From the NCBI GenBank assembly GCA_020432105.1, contig JAGQGZ010000002.1:1-49390 (forward strand): a DNA stretch of 49,390 nt. Direction: 5' to 3'. Under the pieces are notes generated by a model. The model did no database searches and had not been told where the DNA came from. It saw only the letters and a list, made by a program, of their open reading frames with translations. The translations under genes and the position numbers were made by a program. The number at the start of each line of letters is the position of its first letter. The first letter of the stretch is position 1. Shown here piece by piece: positions 7,736 through 15,682 of the stretch. Origin of the DNA: Dehalococcoidia bacterium (GTDB lineage: Bacteria; Chloroflexota; Dehalococcoidia; Tepidiformales; Tepidiformaceae).

Positions 7736-8782
7736 TCAGTCGTGGTCCTTTAGCCAGGAGAGGACGCCGGGCCAGACGTCTTCCCGGGCGCGGCGCCCGG
7801 CAATAACGCTGATGTGCCCTCCGGGTAGCTCCCGGTACTCCTTGTCTTCGCTCCCAATCAGGTCGACGAGAGCGCGTGCACTGCCGGGCGGGACAATGTC
7901 GTCGCGCGCGGCCGAGATGCAGAGGGTTGGCACCCGGAGCTGCGAGAGGTCCACCCGTTCACCGACGACGCGGAACTCACCGGAGACGAGCTCATTGCCC
8001 TGGTAAAAGTGCTTGACCCACTGGCGGAAGAACTGCTTGGGGAGGGGGACCCACTCTTCGGCCCAGCGGTTCATCGCGCGGAAGTTCCGGAGCCAATCCG
8101 GGTTCCACATGTTCTCCACCAGCGACTGGAACTGCTTTGAGTCGCCCATCGGGTTCAACATCTTGAAGCCGGAGCGGACGAATTCGGCGGGCATCATGTC
8201 GAAAGTCTCGACAACGGCGTCGACATCGAAGCGGTCCGCCTGGGTCTGCTCGGGGAACTCACCTTCGCTGAAGTCGATGGGGCCGACCATTGCGAGGAAG
8301 TTCTTCACGGGGAGTGAGGGGTCGCGGGCGATGGCGCTGGCGGTCATCGGCACACCCATACAGTAGCCGAAGGCGGTGGCTTCGCTGGCGCCGGCATGTT
8401 CAAGGGCCTGTTTGAGCAGCGAGGGAATGCGGTCGGCGATGATGTCGGCCATTCCGACCTCGCGGTCTTCGGGCCCGAAGACCCCCCAGTCGACGAGATA
8501 CAGGGGCACGCCGTTCTCGGTGAGGAACTTCGCGAAGGACTCGTCGGGCCTGAGGTCGAAGATGTAGGGGCGGCTGATGCCGAGGTAGGGGAAGAGGACA
8601 AGCGGCGTGCGCAGCCGTGACTCAGCCGCGGGGGCGTAGTAATAGAGACGGGCTTTACCGCGGAACCCGACGACCATGCGTTCGGATGTACCTACCGGAG
8701 CAGGGGTGCCCTGGAAGGCAAGCCGGCTACCCGCGGCAAGGCGCAGGAGTTGGCGTTCGGATTCGGTGGCAGGGTCAGTCAT
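7736..8782 (-). CDS. phaC: PhaC-type polyhydroxyalkanoate synthase
   Basis: This alpha/beta hydrolase of about 349 residues has the PHA-synthase lipase-like box GYCMG (residues 140-144), with cysteine rather than serine as nucleophile, plus DD at 295-296 (SAARDDIVPP) and H324 (PGGHISVIAG) completing the triad. Length and motif order fit class III/IV PhaC. Such enzymes polymerise 3-hydroxyacyl-CoA into storage granules. Two ATG codons abut at 8785 and 8782. The GAGGAGG site lies 4 and 7 nt upstream of them respectively, so I prefer 8782 (MTDPATES), one residue shorter. Residue numbers above count from 8785. A class III enzyme needs PhaE; the small PhaE-like protein at 6479 is the only candidate nearby. 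Confidence 0.88.
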   Translation of the reverse strand: MTDPATESERQLLRLAAGSRLAFQGTPAPVGTSERMVVGFRGKARLYYYAPAAESRLRTPLVLFPYLGISRPYIFDLRPDESFAKFLTENGVPLYLVDWGVFGPEDREVGMADIIADRIPSLLKQALEHAGASEATAFGYCMGVPMTASAIARDPSLPVKNFLAMVGPIDFSEGEFPEQTQADRFDVDAVVETFDMMPAEFVRSGFKMLNPMGDSKQFQSLVENMWNPDWLRNFRAMNRWAEEWVPLPKQFFRQWVKHFYQGNELVSGEFRVVGERVDLSQLRVPTLCISAARDDIVPPGSARALVDLIGSEDKEYRELPGGHISVIAGRRAREDVWPGVLSWLKDHD

Positions 8783-8859
8783 CATTCAACCTCCTCACGT
8801 GGGGTGCCAGGCCAATGAGCGGCGAGTGTATCACCCGGGTGTACCGGCTGTGTGGCCGC

Positions 8860-9426
8860 TCATTCGTCGCCGGCATCGGGGCCGACCTGATCGTCGACCG
8901 CGGTGGCGCCGTCGAGGAACGCGTCTATCGCTCGATTGAAGGCGTTGGGGAGGACGGTGAGCACGAAGGGTGTGCCGTCGAGGAGAACCCCGGCAGCTAC
9001 CGAATCGTCGATGTCCTCCCGCAGGTTCGGCTTGGGGAAGGCTACGAAGGCGATGAGGATGACCTGGCAGACGAGGACGCCCTTGACGAAACCGAAGGCA
9101 GCACCGGCGAGCTGGTCGGCGGCACCAAGGTTGAGGATCTCGGTGCCACGACGGAGGAGGTAGGCGGCGACCTGCCCCCCGATGATGATCCCGGCGAGGA
9201 TCGCCAGGAACGAGAGGAGGGCAGCACCGACCTGGTTGTCGATGATCGGTTCGACCTTGGGGTAGAGGTCGTCGTAGAAGATGCCGGCGATGGGGATGGC
9301 GAGGATGACAGCACCGAGTGACACGAGCTCCCGGATGAAACCGTTCTTCCATGCCCTCCAGGTCAGGAACCCGATGGTCAGGACGATAAGGATGGTGACC
9401 CAGTTCAAGCGGTGGCCCTCGCACAC
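8860..9426 (-). CDS. CvpA-family membrane protein
   Basis: The 188 residues have four hydrophobic segments in the CvpA pattern: an N-terminal NWVTILIVLTIGFLTWRAWKNGFIREL, a second helix with LGAVILAIPIAG, a third LLSFLAILAGIIIGGQVAAYLL, then the conserved GAADQLAGAAFGFVKGVLVCQVI loop-helix. CvpA proteins sit in the inner membrane and are tied to colicin V production and envelope stress, but the mechanism is unclear. The start is GTG at 9426 with AAGGTGA 6 nt upstream. A TTG at 9408 with GAGGG before it would give a more typical N-terminus and is a fair alternative. The gene stands alone on the minus strand. Confidence 0.82.
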   Translation of the reverse strand: MCEGHRLNWVTILIVLTIGFLTWRAWKNGFIRELVSLGAVILAIPIAGIFYDDLYPKVEPIIDNQVGAALLSFLAILAGIIIGGQVAAYLLRRGTEILNLGAADQLAGAAFGFVKGVLVCQVILIAFVAFPKPNLREDIDDSVAAGVLLDGTPFVLTVLPNAFNRAIDAFLDGATAVDDQVGPDAGDE

Positions 9427-9496
9427 ATTGGGTCACCTTCGCGCGTCATCGCCGCAGCATCAAGCATCGCGGTGTGACTCAGTCCTCGTGGCGTCG

Positions 9497-9502
9497 TACG
9501 AT
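9497..9502 (+). promoter_or_regulatory. Putative -10 box TACGAT of a leaderless promoter
   Basis: TACGAT ends 7 nt before the ATG at 9510. Confidence 0.55.
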
Positions 9503-9509
9503 TCCGGGA

Positions 9510-9695
9510 ATGCGACCGGACCTGATGGAGATCCTTGTCTGCCCAACCTGCAAGGGCGAAGTCACGCTCACCGTGTACAAGGAATCGGACGGTGAGATTG
9601 TCGAGGGGCGGATCGACTGCGCCGCCTGCAAGGTGGAGTACCCGATCGAGGACGGCATCCCGAACATGTTGCCCCCCGACCTCCGCGACCAATGA
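9510..9695 (+). CDS. Trm112-like zinc-ribbon protein
   Basis: This 61-residue protein has two cysteine pairs, CPTC near residues 9-12 and CAAC near 36-39, framing a small beta ribbon, and ends in the family signature YPIEDGIPNMLP. It belongs to the Trm112/YcaR family. In eukaryotes and archaea these activate methyltransferases; bacterial members are thought to have similar partner roles. I chose the ATG at 9510 rather than the start 36 nt upstream because TACGAT ends 7 nt before it and the protein then begins with the family's usual MRPDLMEILVCP. Its stop overlaps the next start (ATGA), giving a coupled two-gene unit. Confidence 0.85.
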   Translation: MRPDLMEILVCPTCKGEVTLTVYKESDGEIVEGRIDCAACKVEYPIEDGIPNMLPPDLRDQ

Positions 9696-9985
9696 ATGAA
9701 CACCCGGACCACGGCGACGACCCTCACCACGGTGGCGAGGACGAAGAGCACGGCTACGGTGTAGCTGATGTCCCGCGCTTCCAGGCGGGGCTCGCGGTAA
9801 GGGGTGCTCTGCTGATTCTCGCCGGGCTGGGGATGATTTCAGGCGGCCTGAGGACGTTCCGGAACCACCACGTACTGGGGCTTCCGTTCGCGATTGCCGG
9901 GGTTGCCGGGGGCCTGACGTCGATCTGGGCAGGGATCATCCACATCACGGGTGGCGAACGCTTCGACGACCACCCGTTCCTCTAG
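9692..9985 (+). CDS. Small two-helix membrane protein, histidine-rich N-terminus
   Basis: The protein has 97 residues. The first 20 are dominated by histidine, aspartate and glutamate, which could bind metal. Two membrane helices follow near residues 33-50 and 62-85. I do not recognise a family. The ATG overlaps the stop of the Trm112-like gene (ATGA), so it is probably made with it. The stop overlaps the stop of the convergent gene at 9982 by four bases. No function is proposed. Confidence 0.7.
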   Translation: MNEHPDHGDDPHHGGEDEEHGYGVADVPRFQAGLAVRGALLILAGLGMISGGLRTFRNHHVLGLPFAIAGVAGGLTSIWAGIIHITGGERFDDHPFL

Positions 9986-10362
9986 GTCGATACTCCAGTT
10001 CGTAGCGAGCGAGGGCGGCGCCAGTGCGTGGCAATCGCGTAGATTGCTGCGCTTGTAAGGACGACGGCTGCGACCGCAAGGGGTATCTGCCACCAGGCAA
10101 AGGTGCGGTCGTTGGCGGCCCGCACGGCTGAAACGGTAAGGATGAATCCGATGGCAGCCCCGGAGATGACCAGCCATCGGTCGCCGGGGAGGCGACCGGC
10201 GAGAAGCCAGGCGATAGCGGGATAGCCGGCGGCCGAGAAGTAGATGAGCACGACAGCAATGGCAAAGAGCCAGCCCTGGTCCGTGGCGCCGCCAACGATA
10301 TGCAGGGCAAAAGACAGGGCGAAGACGAGGAAGGCACCGACGAGACCGGTGAGGTAGCGCAT
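9982..10362 (-). CDS. Small hypothetical membrane protein (four helices)
   Basis: The 126 residues contain four hydrophobic segments (about 5-25, 31-55, 63-82, 88-111) and a basic C-terminal tail (HWRRPRSLR), which suggests both ends lie in the cytoplasm. There is no recognised family. It follows rsmE by 4 nt and may be the last gene of the dnaJ-prmA-rsmE unit. A TACACT box inside the end of rsmE, 6 nt before the ATG, would also allow leaderless expression on its own. Confidence 0.65.
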   Translation of the reverse strand: MRYLTGLVGAFLVFALSFALHIVGGATDQGWLFAIAVVLIYFSAAGYPAIAWLLAGRLPGDRWLVISGAAIGFILTVSAVRAANDRTFAWWQIPLAVAAVVLTSAAIYAIATHWRRPRSLRTGVST

Positions 10363-10366
10363 GGAA

Positions 10367-11086
10367 TCAGTGTACGGCGGCCCGAACGAGAGAGGTGGCG
10401 ACGATGGCCGCCGTTTCCGTGCGGAGGACGTTTGGACCCAGCGATGTGAGGATGGCTCCCCTGTGCCGGGCCTGGGTCACCTCATCCGGCGTGAACCCCC
10501 CTTCGGGGCCGACGAGCACCGCAAGCGTTCCGCGCCGGGGGAGAAGGTTGGCGGCTTCGGGCCAGGACATCTCCTGCGGGTGCGGCACCAGGAATGCCTG
10601 TCCGGGGCGTTCCAGCAGGCGTGTGAGGGAGGCCGGTTGCTGAAGCACGGGCAGGTAGAGGCGTCCCGACTGCTCAGCCGCCTCGATGACGATGCGTTCC
10701 CACCGATCGTACCGGCTCGGGGAAGGTGATTCGCCACGGCCCGACCGCTCTGTAAGGAGTGGTGTGATCACGTCTGCCCCGATCTCGGTTGCCTTCTCGA
10801 CGATGAGGTCGAAGCGGTTGGCACGTACGAGACCGGCATAGAGTTCAAGGCTCAACGCCGGCGGTGGTTCGTGGCGACTGGGGGCGCCAAGGCTGGCTCT
10901 GATGCGCTTGCCAGAGGCCTGATCGATGACGGCGGGGTACTCGTGGCCGTCGCCAGAGAAAGCGAGGAACTCGTCTCCCCGGGAGAGGCGAAGGACCGTT
11001 GTGAGGCGGCGGGCAGCATCCCCTGCGACACTGACAGGCCCGGGCTGGAGGGGCCCGGGAAGGTAGACGCGGGGCAGCGCAGCCAC
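10367..11086 (-). CDS. rsmE: 16S rRNA (uracil-1498-N3)-methyltransferase RsmE
   Basis: This 239-residue SPOUT methyltransferase has the trefoil-knot motifs LVGPEGGFTPDE at 191-202 and LGPNVLRTETA at 217-227, and an N-terminal PUA-like domain (LPRVYLP, RLTTVLRLSRGDEF). EKATEIG near 98-104 is also diagnostic. RsmE methylates U1498 of 16S rRNA in the 30S subunit using S-adenosylmethionine. The gene lies 9 nt after prmA in a dnaJ-prmA-rsmE cluster, an arrangement known from many bacteria. Its expression is therefore likely tied to the CIRCE-controlled promoter before dnaJ. Confidence 0.95.
   Translation of the reverse strand: MAALPRVYLPGPLQPGPVSVAGDAARRLTTVLRLSRGDEFLAFSGDGHEYPAVIDQASGKRIRASLGAPSRHEPPPALSLELYAGLVRANRFDLIVEKATEIGADVITPLLTERSGRGESPSPSRYDRWERIVIEAAEQSGRLYLPVLQQPASLTRLLERPGQAFLVPHPQEMSWPEAANLLPRRGTLAVLVGPEGGFTPDEVTQARHRGAILTSLGPNVLRTETAAIVATSLVRAAVH
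10369..10374 (-). promoter_or_regulatory. Putative internal -10 box TACACT of a leaderless promoter
   Basis: TACACT lies over the last codons of rsmE and ends 6 nt before the ATG at 10362. The spacing matches the other leaderless sites, but the site is inside a coding end and could be chance. Confidence 0.35.
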
Positions 11087-11095
11087 CGATTCAGC

Positions 11096-11989
11096 CTAGC
11101 GTGGCTTGCGGCGAAATTCGACGAGAGCCCATTCGCGGTCGACAAGGAGATTTGTGCGGTCGAACCAGGGAGCGAGGCCGGTGGCAACATCCCCCACGTT
11201 CTCCTCGAGGAGGCCACTGAGGATGAGTACTGCGCCGGTGTGTGCCGCTTCAGCGAAGACTGGAGCAAGTGCGGTGTTGGCTGCCGCGCTGATGTTGGCG
11301 ACAACGATGTCGTAGGTTCGCGTCAGTGTGCCGGGCTCGAGCGTGCCGGAGCCAATGTTTACATCGACAGCGTTTGCCCTGGCATTCTCGGCGGCGACCT
11401 CTGCGGCGGTCGGATCGATGTCGATTGCGTCGACCTGGCTGGCACCGAGGAGCTTTGCCCCAATGGAGAGAATGCCGGAGCCGGTGCCGACATCGAGTAC
11501 GGAGGCGCCGGCTGTCACATGCCTTTCGAGGGCGGCAAGGCAAAGGCGAGTGGTCTCGTGGTGCCCGGTGCCGAAGGCGCGGCCGGGGTCGAGGTGGATG
11601 ACGAGCTGCCCGGGGGCTGGTTGGTGTTCGATCCAGGTGGGCACGACGATGAGCCGGCCGCCGGTTTCCACGACACCGAAAAACTCACGCCAGTTGACGG
11701 CCCAGTCCTCTTCGTAGATGGGCTTCGCCGTGAGTTCGACTTGCGGCCAGTGTTGCATAGCCTCGCGGAGGTTTGAGACGAGGATGGCTCCGAGTTCGCT
11801 GGCAGGGAGCCAGGCCCGTACGAGATTGGGTTCACCGGCCCGGACGCTGAACCCCATTTCGGGCCCGAGAATGTCAATCGGCTCCTCGATGGTGACGCCA
11901 CCGGGGGCGACTCCCCGCATCACGTCGGCGACCGCCTCCGTCTCGGCAGGCGGGACCGAGGCGGTGATCTCGTACCAGAGATTGGTCAT
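11096..11989 (-). CDS. prmA: Ribosomal protein L11 methyltransferase PrmA
   Basis: This 297-residue class I SAM methyltransferase has an N-terminal substrate-recognition domain (residues 1-110), the PrmA signature GTGHHETT at 140-147, SAM motif VLDVGTGSG at 164-172, and VANISA around the catalytic region. PrmA trimethylates ribosomal protein L11. The gene starts 9 nt after the dnaJ stop and precedes rsmE, so the three form a ribosome/heat-shock operon. No RBS is obvious in the short gap, and translation may depend on ribosomes finishing dnaJ. Confidence 0.95.
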   Translation of the reverse strand: MTNLWYEITASVPPAETEAVADVMRGVAPGGVTIEEPIDILGPEMGFSVRAGEPNLVRAWLPASELGAILVSNLREAMQHWPQVELTAKPIYEEDWAVNWREFFGVVETGGRLIVVPTWIEHQPAPGQLVIHLDPGRAFGTGHHETTRLCLAALERHVTAGASVLDVGTGSGILSIGAKLLGASQVDAIDIDPTAAEVAAENARANAVDVNIGSGTLEPGTLTRTYDIVVANISAAANTALAPVFAEAAHTGAVLILSGLLEENVGDVATGLAPWFDRTNLLVDREWALVEFRRKPR

Positions 11990-11998
11990 GGATTGGGG

Positions 11999-13129
11999 TT
12001 AGCCGGCGACGGCGTCGCGGAGGCGTTCGAAGAAGCTCTTCTGGCGCTTCGGCAGCGTAGGCGTGCCCATGGTCTCAGCGAGTTGTTCGAGGAGCTGCCG
12101 CTGGTCGTCGGTGAGCTCGTCGGGGATGACGACGGTGGCGCGCACGATCATGTCGCCGCGGCCGGATCCGCGAAGGTGGGGGACGCCGCGGCCACGGATG
12201 ACGAAATCGTCACCAGACTGCGTGCCGGGCGGGATCTCCACGTCTTCCTCGCCATCGAGCGTAGGAATAGGGACGGTCGCACCGAGGGCCGCCTGCGCCA
12301 TGTTGACGGGCAGTTCGTAGAGGATGTGATCCTCGACCCGTTCGAAGACTTCGTGCGGCTTTACGTTGAGCACAACGTAAAGATTGCCGGCGCCGCCGCC
12401 GCGGGGTCCGCCTTCACCTTCGCCGGAAATGCGGATCTGGGACCCGTTGTCGACGCCCCTGGGGATGGTGACGTTGATGGTGCGCTCGTTGCGCTGGAGG
12501 CCGACACCGCGGCAGTGGACGCAGGGAGAGGCGATCACCCTACCTTCACCCTTGCAGCGGGGGCAGGCGGTGACGTTCACGAACTGGCCGAAGACACTCT
12601 GCTGGGCCCGCCGGATCTCGCCGGCGCCGCTACAGGTACCGCAGACTTCGGGTTCCGTGCCGGGAGCAGCACCGGTGCCCGTGCACTCCTGGCAGGTTTC
12701 GGCCCGCTTGTAGGTGATCTCCTTGTCGGCGCCGAAGACGGCTTCTTTGAACTCGAGGTCGAGGGCAACCCGGAGGTCGGCGCCGCGGGTGGGCCCGGAG
12801 CGGCGGCGACCGCTGCGGCTGCCCCCGAAGAAGGCATCGAAAATGTCGCCGAAGCCGTCGAAGTTGGAGAAGCCCTCGAAGCCCTGGGGCCCGCCAGCAC
12901 CTTCGACGCCGGCATGGCCGAAGCGGTCGTAGCGCTCGCGCTTGGCCTGGTCGCTCAGGATCTCATAGGCGTGGTTGACTTCTTTGAACCTGTCGGCGGC
13001 ATCAGCCTCGTTGTTGCGGTCGGGATGGAATTGCATGGCCAGCTTGCGGTAGGCCTTCTTCAGCTCGTCCGCGGTGGCGGAACGGCCGACGCCGAGTACC
13101 TCGTACAGGTCACGCTGAGTGGTCGCCAT
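11999..13129 (-). CDS. dnaJ: Chaperone protein DnaJ
   Basis: This full-length 376-residue type I DnaJ has a J domain with HPD at 35-37, a G/F-rich linker (about 75-115), and four zinc-binding CxxCxGxG repeats near 146, 163, 189 and 203 ([32 protein letters not shown]). C-terminal substrate-binding domains complete the protein. It delivers unfolded proteins to DnaK and stimulates its ATPase. No dnaK or grpE is in the window. A CIRCE operator 6 nt upstream of the ATG, covering the -10 box, predicts repression by HrcA and induction by heat. Confidence 0.97.
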   Translation of the reverse strand: MATTQRDLYEVLGVGRSATADELKKAYRKLAMQFHPDRNNEADAADRFKEVNHAYEILSDQAKRERYDRFGHAGVEGAGGPQGFEGFSNFDGFGDIFDAFFGGSRSGRRRSGPTRGADLRVALDLEFKEAVFGADKEITYKRAETCQECTGTGAAPGTEPEVCGTCSGAGEIRRAQQSVFGQFVNVTACPRCKGEGRVIASPCVHCRGVGLQRNERTINVTIPRGVDNGSQIRISGEGEGGPRGGGAGNLYVVLNVKPHEVFERVEDHILYELPVNMAQAALGATVPIPTLDGEEDVEIPPGTQSGDDFVIRGRGVPHLRGSGRGDMIVRATVVIPDELTDDQRQLLEQLAETMGTPTLPKRQKSFFERLRDAVAG

Positions 13130-13135
13130 AGGTGT

Positions 13136-13162
13136 TTAGCAGTGTAGCAAACCGAGTGCTAA
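13136..13162. promoter_or_regulatory. CIRCE operator (HrcA-binding inverted repeat) before dnaJ
   Basis: On the plus strand TTAGCAGTG at 13136-13144, a 9-nt spacer, then GAGTGCTAA at 13154-13162. The consensus is TTAGCACTC-N9-GAGTGCTAA, so the right arm is perfect and the left arm has two mismatches. It starts 6 nt outside the dnaJ ATG and contains the dnaJ -10 box. The divergent DinB gene promoter (-10 at 13182) is only 20 nt away and might also feel HrcA. Confidence 0.85.
13141..13146 (-). promoter_or_regulatory. Putative dnaJ -10 box TACACT inside CIRCE
   Basis: TACACT on the minus strand lies 11 nt before the dnaJ ATG, within the CIRCE element, so bound HrcA would mask it. No good -35 hexamer is visible. 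Confidence 0.5.
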
Positions 13163-13181
13163 TTGCCGCCAGTTGGGTCTG

Positions 13182-13187
13182 TACAAT
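13182..13187 (+). promoter_or_regulatory. Putative -10 box TACAAT of a leaderless promoter
   Basis: TACAAT ends 7 nt before the ATG at 13195, with no room for a Shine-Dalgarno sequence. Confidence 0.6.
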
Positions 13188-13194
13188 GGCCCCT

Positions 13195-13698
13195 ATGCCG
13201 CGCATTCCCGAGGAAATTGCCCCCGACTTCGACCGGCTTGTGGCCGGTCCGGCGAACCTGCGTGCAGCCCTCAAAGGCCTGGATGCAGGGGCGTTCAACC
13301 GGCGGCCACCAGGTGAGGAGTGGTCGATCCGCGACGTGGTGATGCACATCACCGATGCCGAACTCGTGCGGGCGGCGTCGCTACGGTTCGTGATGGCCCT
13401 GGAGAACCCCGTGGTCCCGGATTGGGACGAGACGCTCTTCAAGCGCAAGCTCCACTACCTCTTCCGGGATCCAGAGCTGGCCCTCACGGTGTTCCAGACC
13501 GTGAGGTTCTGCAATGCCGAACTCCTTCAGCAACTCGATGCGCAGTCGTGGCAGCGTGCAGGGACGCGGGCGAGCGACGGATCGACGACGACCCTGGCAG
13601 AACTGATGGTGCGAGCGGTGGAACATGATGCCAACCACATCGCCCAGATCGAAGTGATGCGAGACGTGCTTGGGATGGGGTTGGGTACGGCCGGGTAG
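13195..13698 (+). CDS. DinB-family protein
   Basis: This 167-residue helical-bundle protein has the DinB_2 pattern: EEWSIRDVVMHITDAELVRA with the first metal-binding histidine, and HDANHIAQIEVMRDVLGMG near the C-terminus carrying the second pair. The substrate is unknown. A longer open frame begins at 13132, but TACAAT 7 nt before the ATG at 13195 and the natural start MPRIPEEIAPDF argue for this shorter product. It is divergent from dnaJ. The stop TAG overlaps a TAGAAT box that probably drives the next gene. Confidence 0.8.
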   Translation: MPRIPEEIAPDFDRLVAGPANLRAALKGLDAGAFNRRPPGEEWSIRDVVMHITDAELVRAASLRFVMALENPVVPDWDETLFKRKLHYLFRDPELALTVFQTVRFCNAELLQQLDAQSWQRAGTRASDGSTTTLAELMVRAVEHDANHIAQIEVMRDVLGMGLGTAG

Positions 13699-13701
13699 AA
13701 T
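13696..13701 (+). promoter_or_regulatory. Putative -10 box TAGAAT overlapping the upstream stop
   Basis: TAGAAT shares its first three bases with the DinB stop codon. It lies 29 nt before the ATG at 13731, which has GGAGG at 13720-13724, so this is a leadered promoter. Confidence 0.4.
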
Positions 13702-13730
13702 CGTTCCATCCCCGCCCCCGGAGGCGTCTT

Positions 13731-14507
13731 ATGTCCGATACCGTGCTGCTCAGCCGCGATGGGGGCATCGCCACGATCACGCTGAACCGGCCCGACCAGA
13801 TGAATGCACTCAACGGTGAACTTCTCGATGCCCTGGTATTGCGTGGGAGAGAGGTGGCAGAGGATGCGACGGTCCGTTGCGTGGTGGTGACGGGTGCAGG
13901 CCGCGCCTTCTGTGCGGGGGGTGACCTTGCTGCGATCCAGCACGATGGCCTGGTAAGCGATGCGGCCCGGCTGGAACGGCAGGAGGAGATCTCGCAACTG
14001 CTCCATGAAATGCCCAAGCCGACGGTGGCAGCGATCAACGGGGCAGCGGCCGGTGCCGGCCTCAGCATCGCCCTGGCCTGCGACTTCCGCATCGCCGGGC
14101 AGCACGCGAAGCTCACGACAGCATTTGCAAGTGTCGGTTTCAGCGGTGATTTCGGCGGGACATGGACTTTGCAGCGAATTGTGGGCCCGGCAAAGGCGCG
14201 CGAGCTCTACCTGCTCGCCGACGTGATCAGTGCCGATGAGGCGTACGAGATGGGCGTCATCAACCGGGTTGTAGCACCGCGGGAGTTCGACGAGGAGGTG
14301 TTGTCGTTTGCGCGGCGGTTAGCTGCGGGACCGACGGCTGCCTACGCCCGGATCAAGGCGAACTTCACCTTCGGGGCCAACCACACCCTTTCGGAGACGT
14401 TGACGGTGGAGGCGAGGAATATGGTCGACAGTGCCGCCACACGGGACAACGCTGAGGGGATCGCGGCGTTCCTGGAGAAGCGCGAGCCCCAGTTCGAAGG
14501 CCGCTAA
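13731..14507 (+). CDS. Enoyl-CoA hydratase/isomerase family protein, PaaG-like
   Basis: This 258-residue crotonase-fold protein has oxyanion-hole segments AFCAGGDL (59-66) and NGAAAGAGLS (103-112). At the catalytic loop it has SGDFGGTW with Asp140, whereas hydratases carry glutamates. An aspartate in this position is typical of PaaG-type ring 1,2-epoxyphenylacetyl-CoA isomerases and some delta-enoyl isomerases. I therefore read it as an isomerase rather than a standard hydratase, acting on an aromatic or unsaturated acyl-CoA. GGAGG sits 6 nt before the ATG. No other phenylacetate genes are nearby. The stop overlaps that of the convergent lipoprotein gene. Confidence 0.82.
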   Translation: MSDTVLLSRDGGIATITLNRPDQMNALNGELLDALVLRGREVAEDATVRCVVVTGAGRAFCAGGDLAAIQHDGLVSDAARLERQEEISQLLHEMPKPTVAAINGAAAGAGLSIALACDFRIAGQHAKLTTAFASVGFSGDFGGTWTLQRIVGPAKARELYLLADVISADEAYEMGVINRVVAPREFDEEVLSFARRLAAGPTAAYARIKANFTFGANHTLSETLTVEARNMVDSAATRDNAEGIAAFLEKREPQFEGR

Positions 14508-15682
14508 TTGCCCCAGGCAGGTCGGCTCAACACGCGGTTCGAATCCCAGCGGTAGACCTCTCCCGTGAGCGTGTCGACCACGCGGAGGAAGCCGCGCGGG
14601 CAGGTACGCATGTTGCAGTCGCCCCCATCGGCCACGACGGCAACGTAGCGGCCGCCCGGCGACCAGGCGGAGTCGTCGACCCGGCCTTCGTAGATGAGCA
14701 CAGGAGAACGGCCGGGAGAGATCGCCCAGAGGCCGGTGACGCCCTCGCCGTTCGTGCCGTGGAAGGTGACGAGGTCCTCGCCGTCGAACTGCCAGCGCAG
14801 GCCCGACAGGCCGGAGTATGCGGGGGCAAGCGTTGCCACGACGAGCCCCTGTTCATCGATAACGGAGAGACGCCAATCGGGCTCATGTTGGTCCGTTGGT
14901 GAATCGTTGGGAACTTCGGGCGTGGTTTCCGGGTCCGTCGCTGAAGTCGGCTCTGCTGTTGCCGTGGGCGCCCGTTCAACCTGGATCACCGCGGCCCGTT
15001 CGCCATCGGGGGAGAAGGCGAATTCACGGGCTTCGTAGCCGGCGTTGGCGTTAAACGTGCGCTGCCCGCTTCCGAACGCAAACACGGTGGCAGCGCCATC
15101 GAGGACGTAGCTAAAACCCTGTCCATCCGGAAGCCAGCGGAGATCCACCGGTTCGATGTCGCCCAGTTCAGCGGTGGCGGCCATCCCCGAGGCGAGGGTG
15201 TACCAGCGGATCCGGAACCCCCCATCAGCGTTGGCCAGCCGTGCTGCGAGGTATTCCCCGTCCGCTGAAAAGAAGGGGGCGGTCTCATCAAGCTCGGGGG
15301 TCTGGGAGATGTTCTGCTGGGCGAATGGGCTTACGAGGTCGACAAGGAGAATATCGGCCGGCTCGACGCCAGGAGGTGCGACAGCTGCCACGCCGCCACG
15401 TGGGCTGAGGGCTACTTCGGCAAAAGGCAACTGGATTGGGAGTGCTTCGGGCACGCTCGCCAGGTCATCGACGGCGATCTGGTGGATCACGCTTCCGTAG
15501 GGGCCCTGGGTGACGAAGTAGAGCAGCACCGGGGGGACCGGCGTTGCGGTTGGCGGTTCGGGCGTCGCGGTCGGGGTGGGGGAAGTAGAGGGCGACTGGA
15601 CAGGGGTTGGCGTGGACTCGGCCCCACCGCCGCAGGCGGCGAACAGCAGTGCGACGAGGAGTGACAGATGCCAGCGCCCCAT
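14504..15682 (-). CDS. Exported lipoprotein with WD40/TolB-like beta-propeller
   Basis: This 392-residue protein starts MGRWHLSLLVALLFAACGGG, a lipoprotein signal whose lipobox cysteine is at about residue 18. A Thr/Pro-rich linker with TPTPT repeats follows (about 22-55), then repeated blades with FSADGEYLAA, LRWLPDGQGF, FAFSPDGERAA and AWSPGGRYVAV, as in TolB/WD40-like propellers. It is expected to be anchored outside the membrane and to bind a ligand or partner. I chose the ATG at 15682 because AAGGAG precedes it and the signal peptide begins there; the longer frame upstream has no signal features. A second Thr/Pro stretch interrupts the propeller near 260-290. Confidence 0.85.
   Translation of the reverse strand: MGRWHLSLLVALLFAACGGGAESTPTPVQSPSTSPTPTATPEPPTATPVPPVLLYFVTQGPYGSVIHQIAVDDLASVPEALPIQLPFAEVALSPRGGVAAVAPPGVEPADILLVDLVSPFAQQNISQTPELDETAPFFSADGEYLAARLANADGGFRIRWYTLASGMAATAELGDIEPVDLRWLPDGQGFSYVLDGAATVFAFGSGQRTFNANAGYEAREFAFSPDGERAAVIQVERAPTATAEPTSATDPETTPEVPNDSPTDQHEPDWRLSVIDEQGLVVATLAPAYSGLSGLRWQFDGEDLVTFHGTNGEGVTGLWAISPGRSPVLIYEGRVDDSAWSPGGRYVAVVADGGDCNMRTCPRGFLRVVDTLTGEVYRWDSNRVLSRPAWGN

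Noticed and set aside
14534-14548. GGTTCGAATCC, resembling a tRNA T-arm
   Set aside because: It lies inside the end of the lipoprotein coding sequence. No acceptor stem, D-arm or anticodon arm can be formed from the 60 upstream bases.
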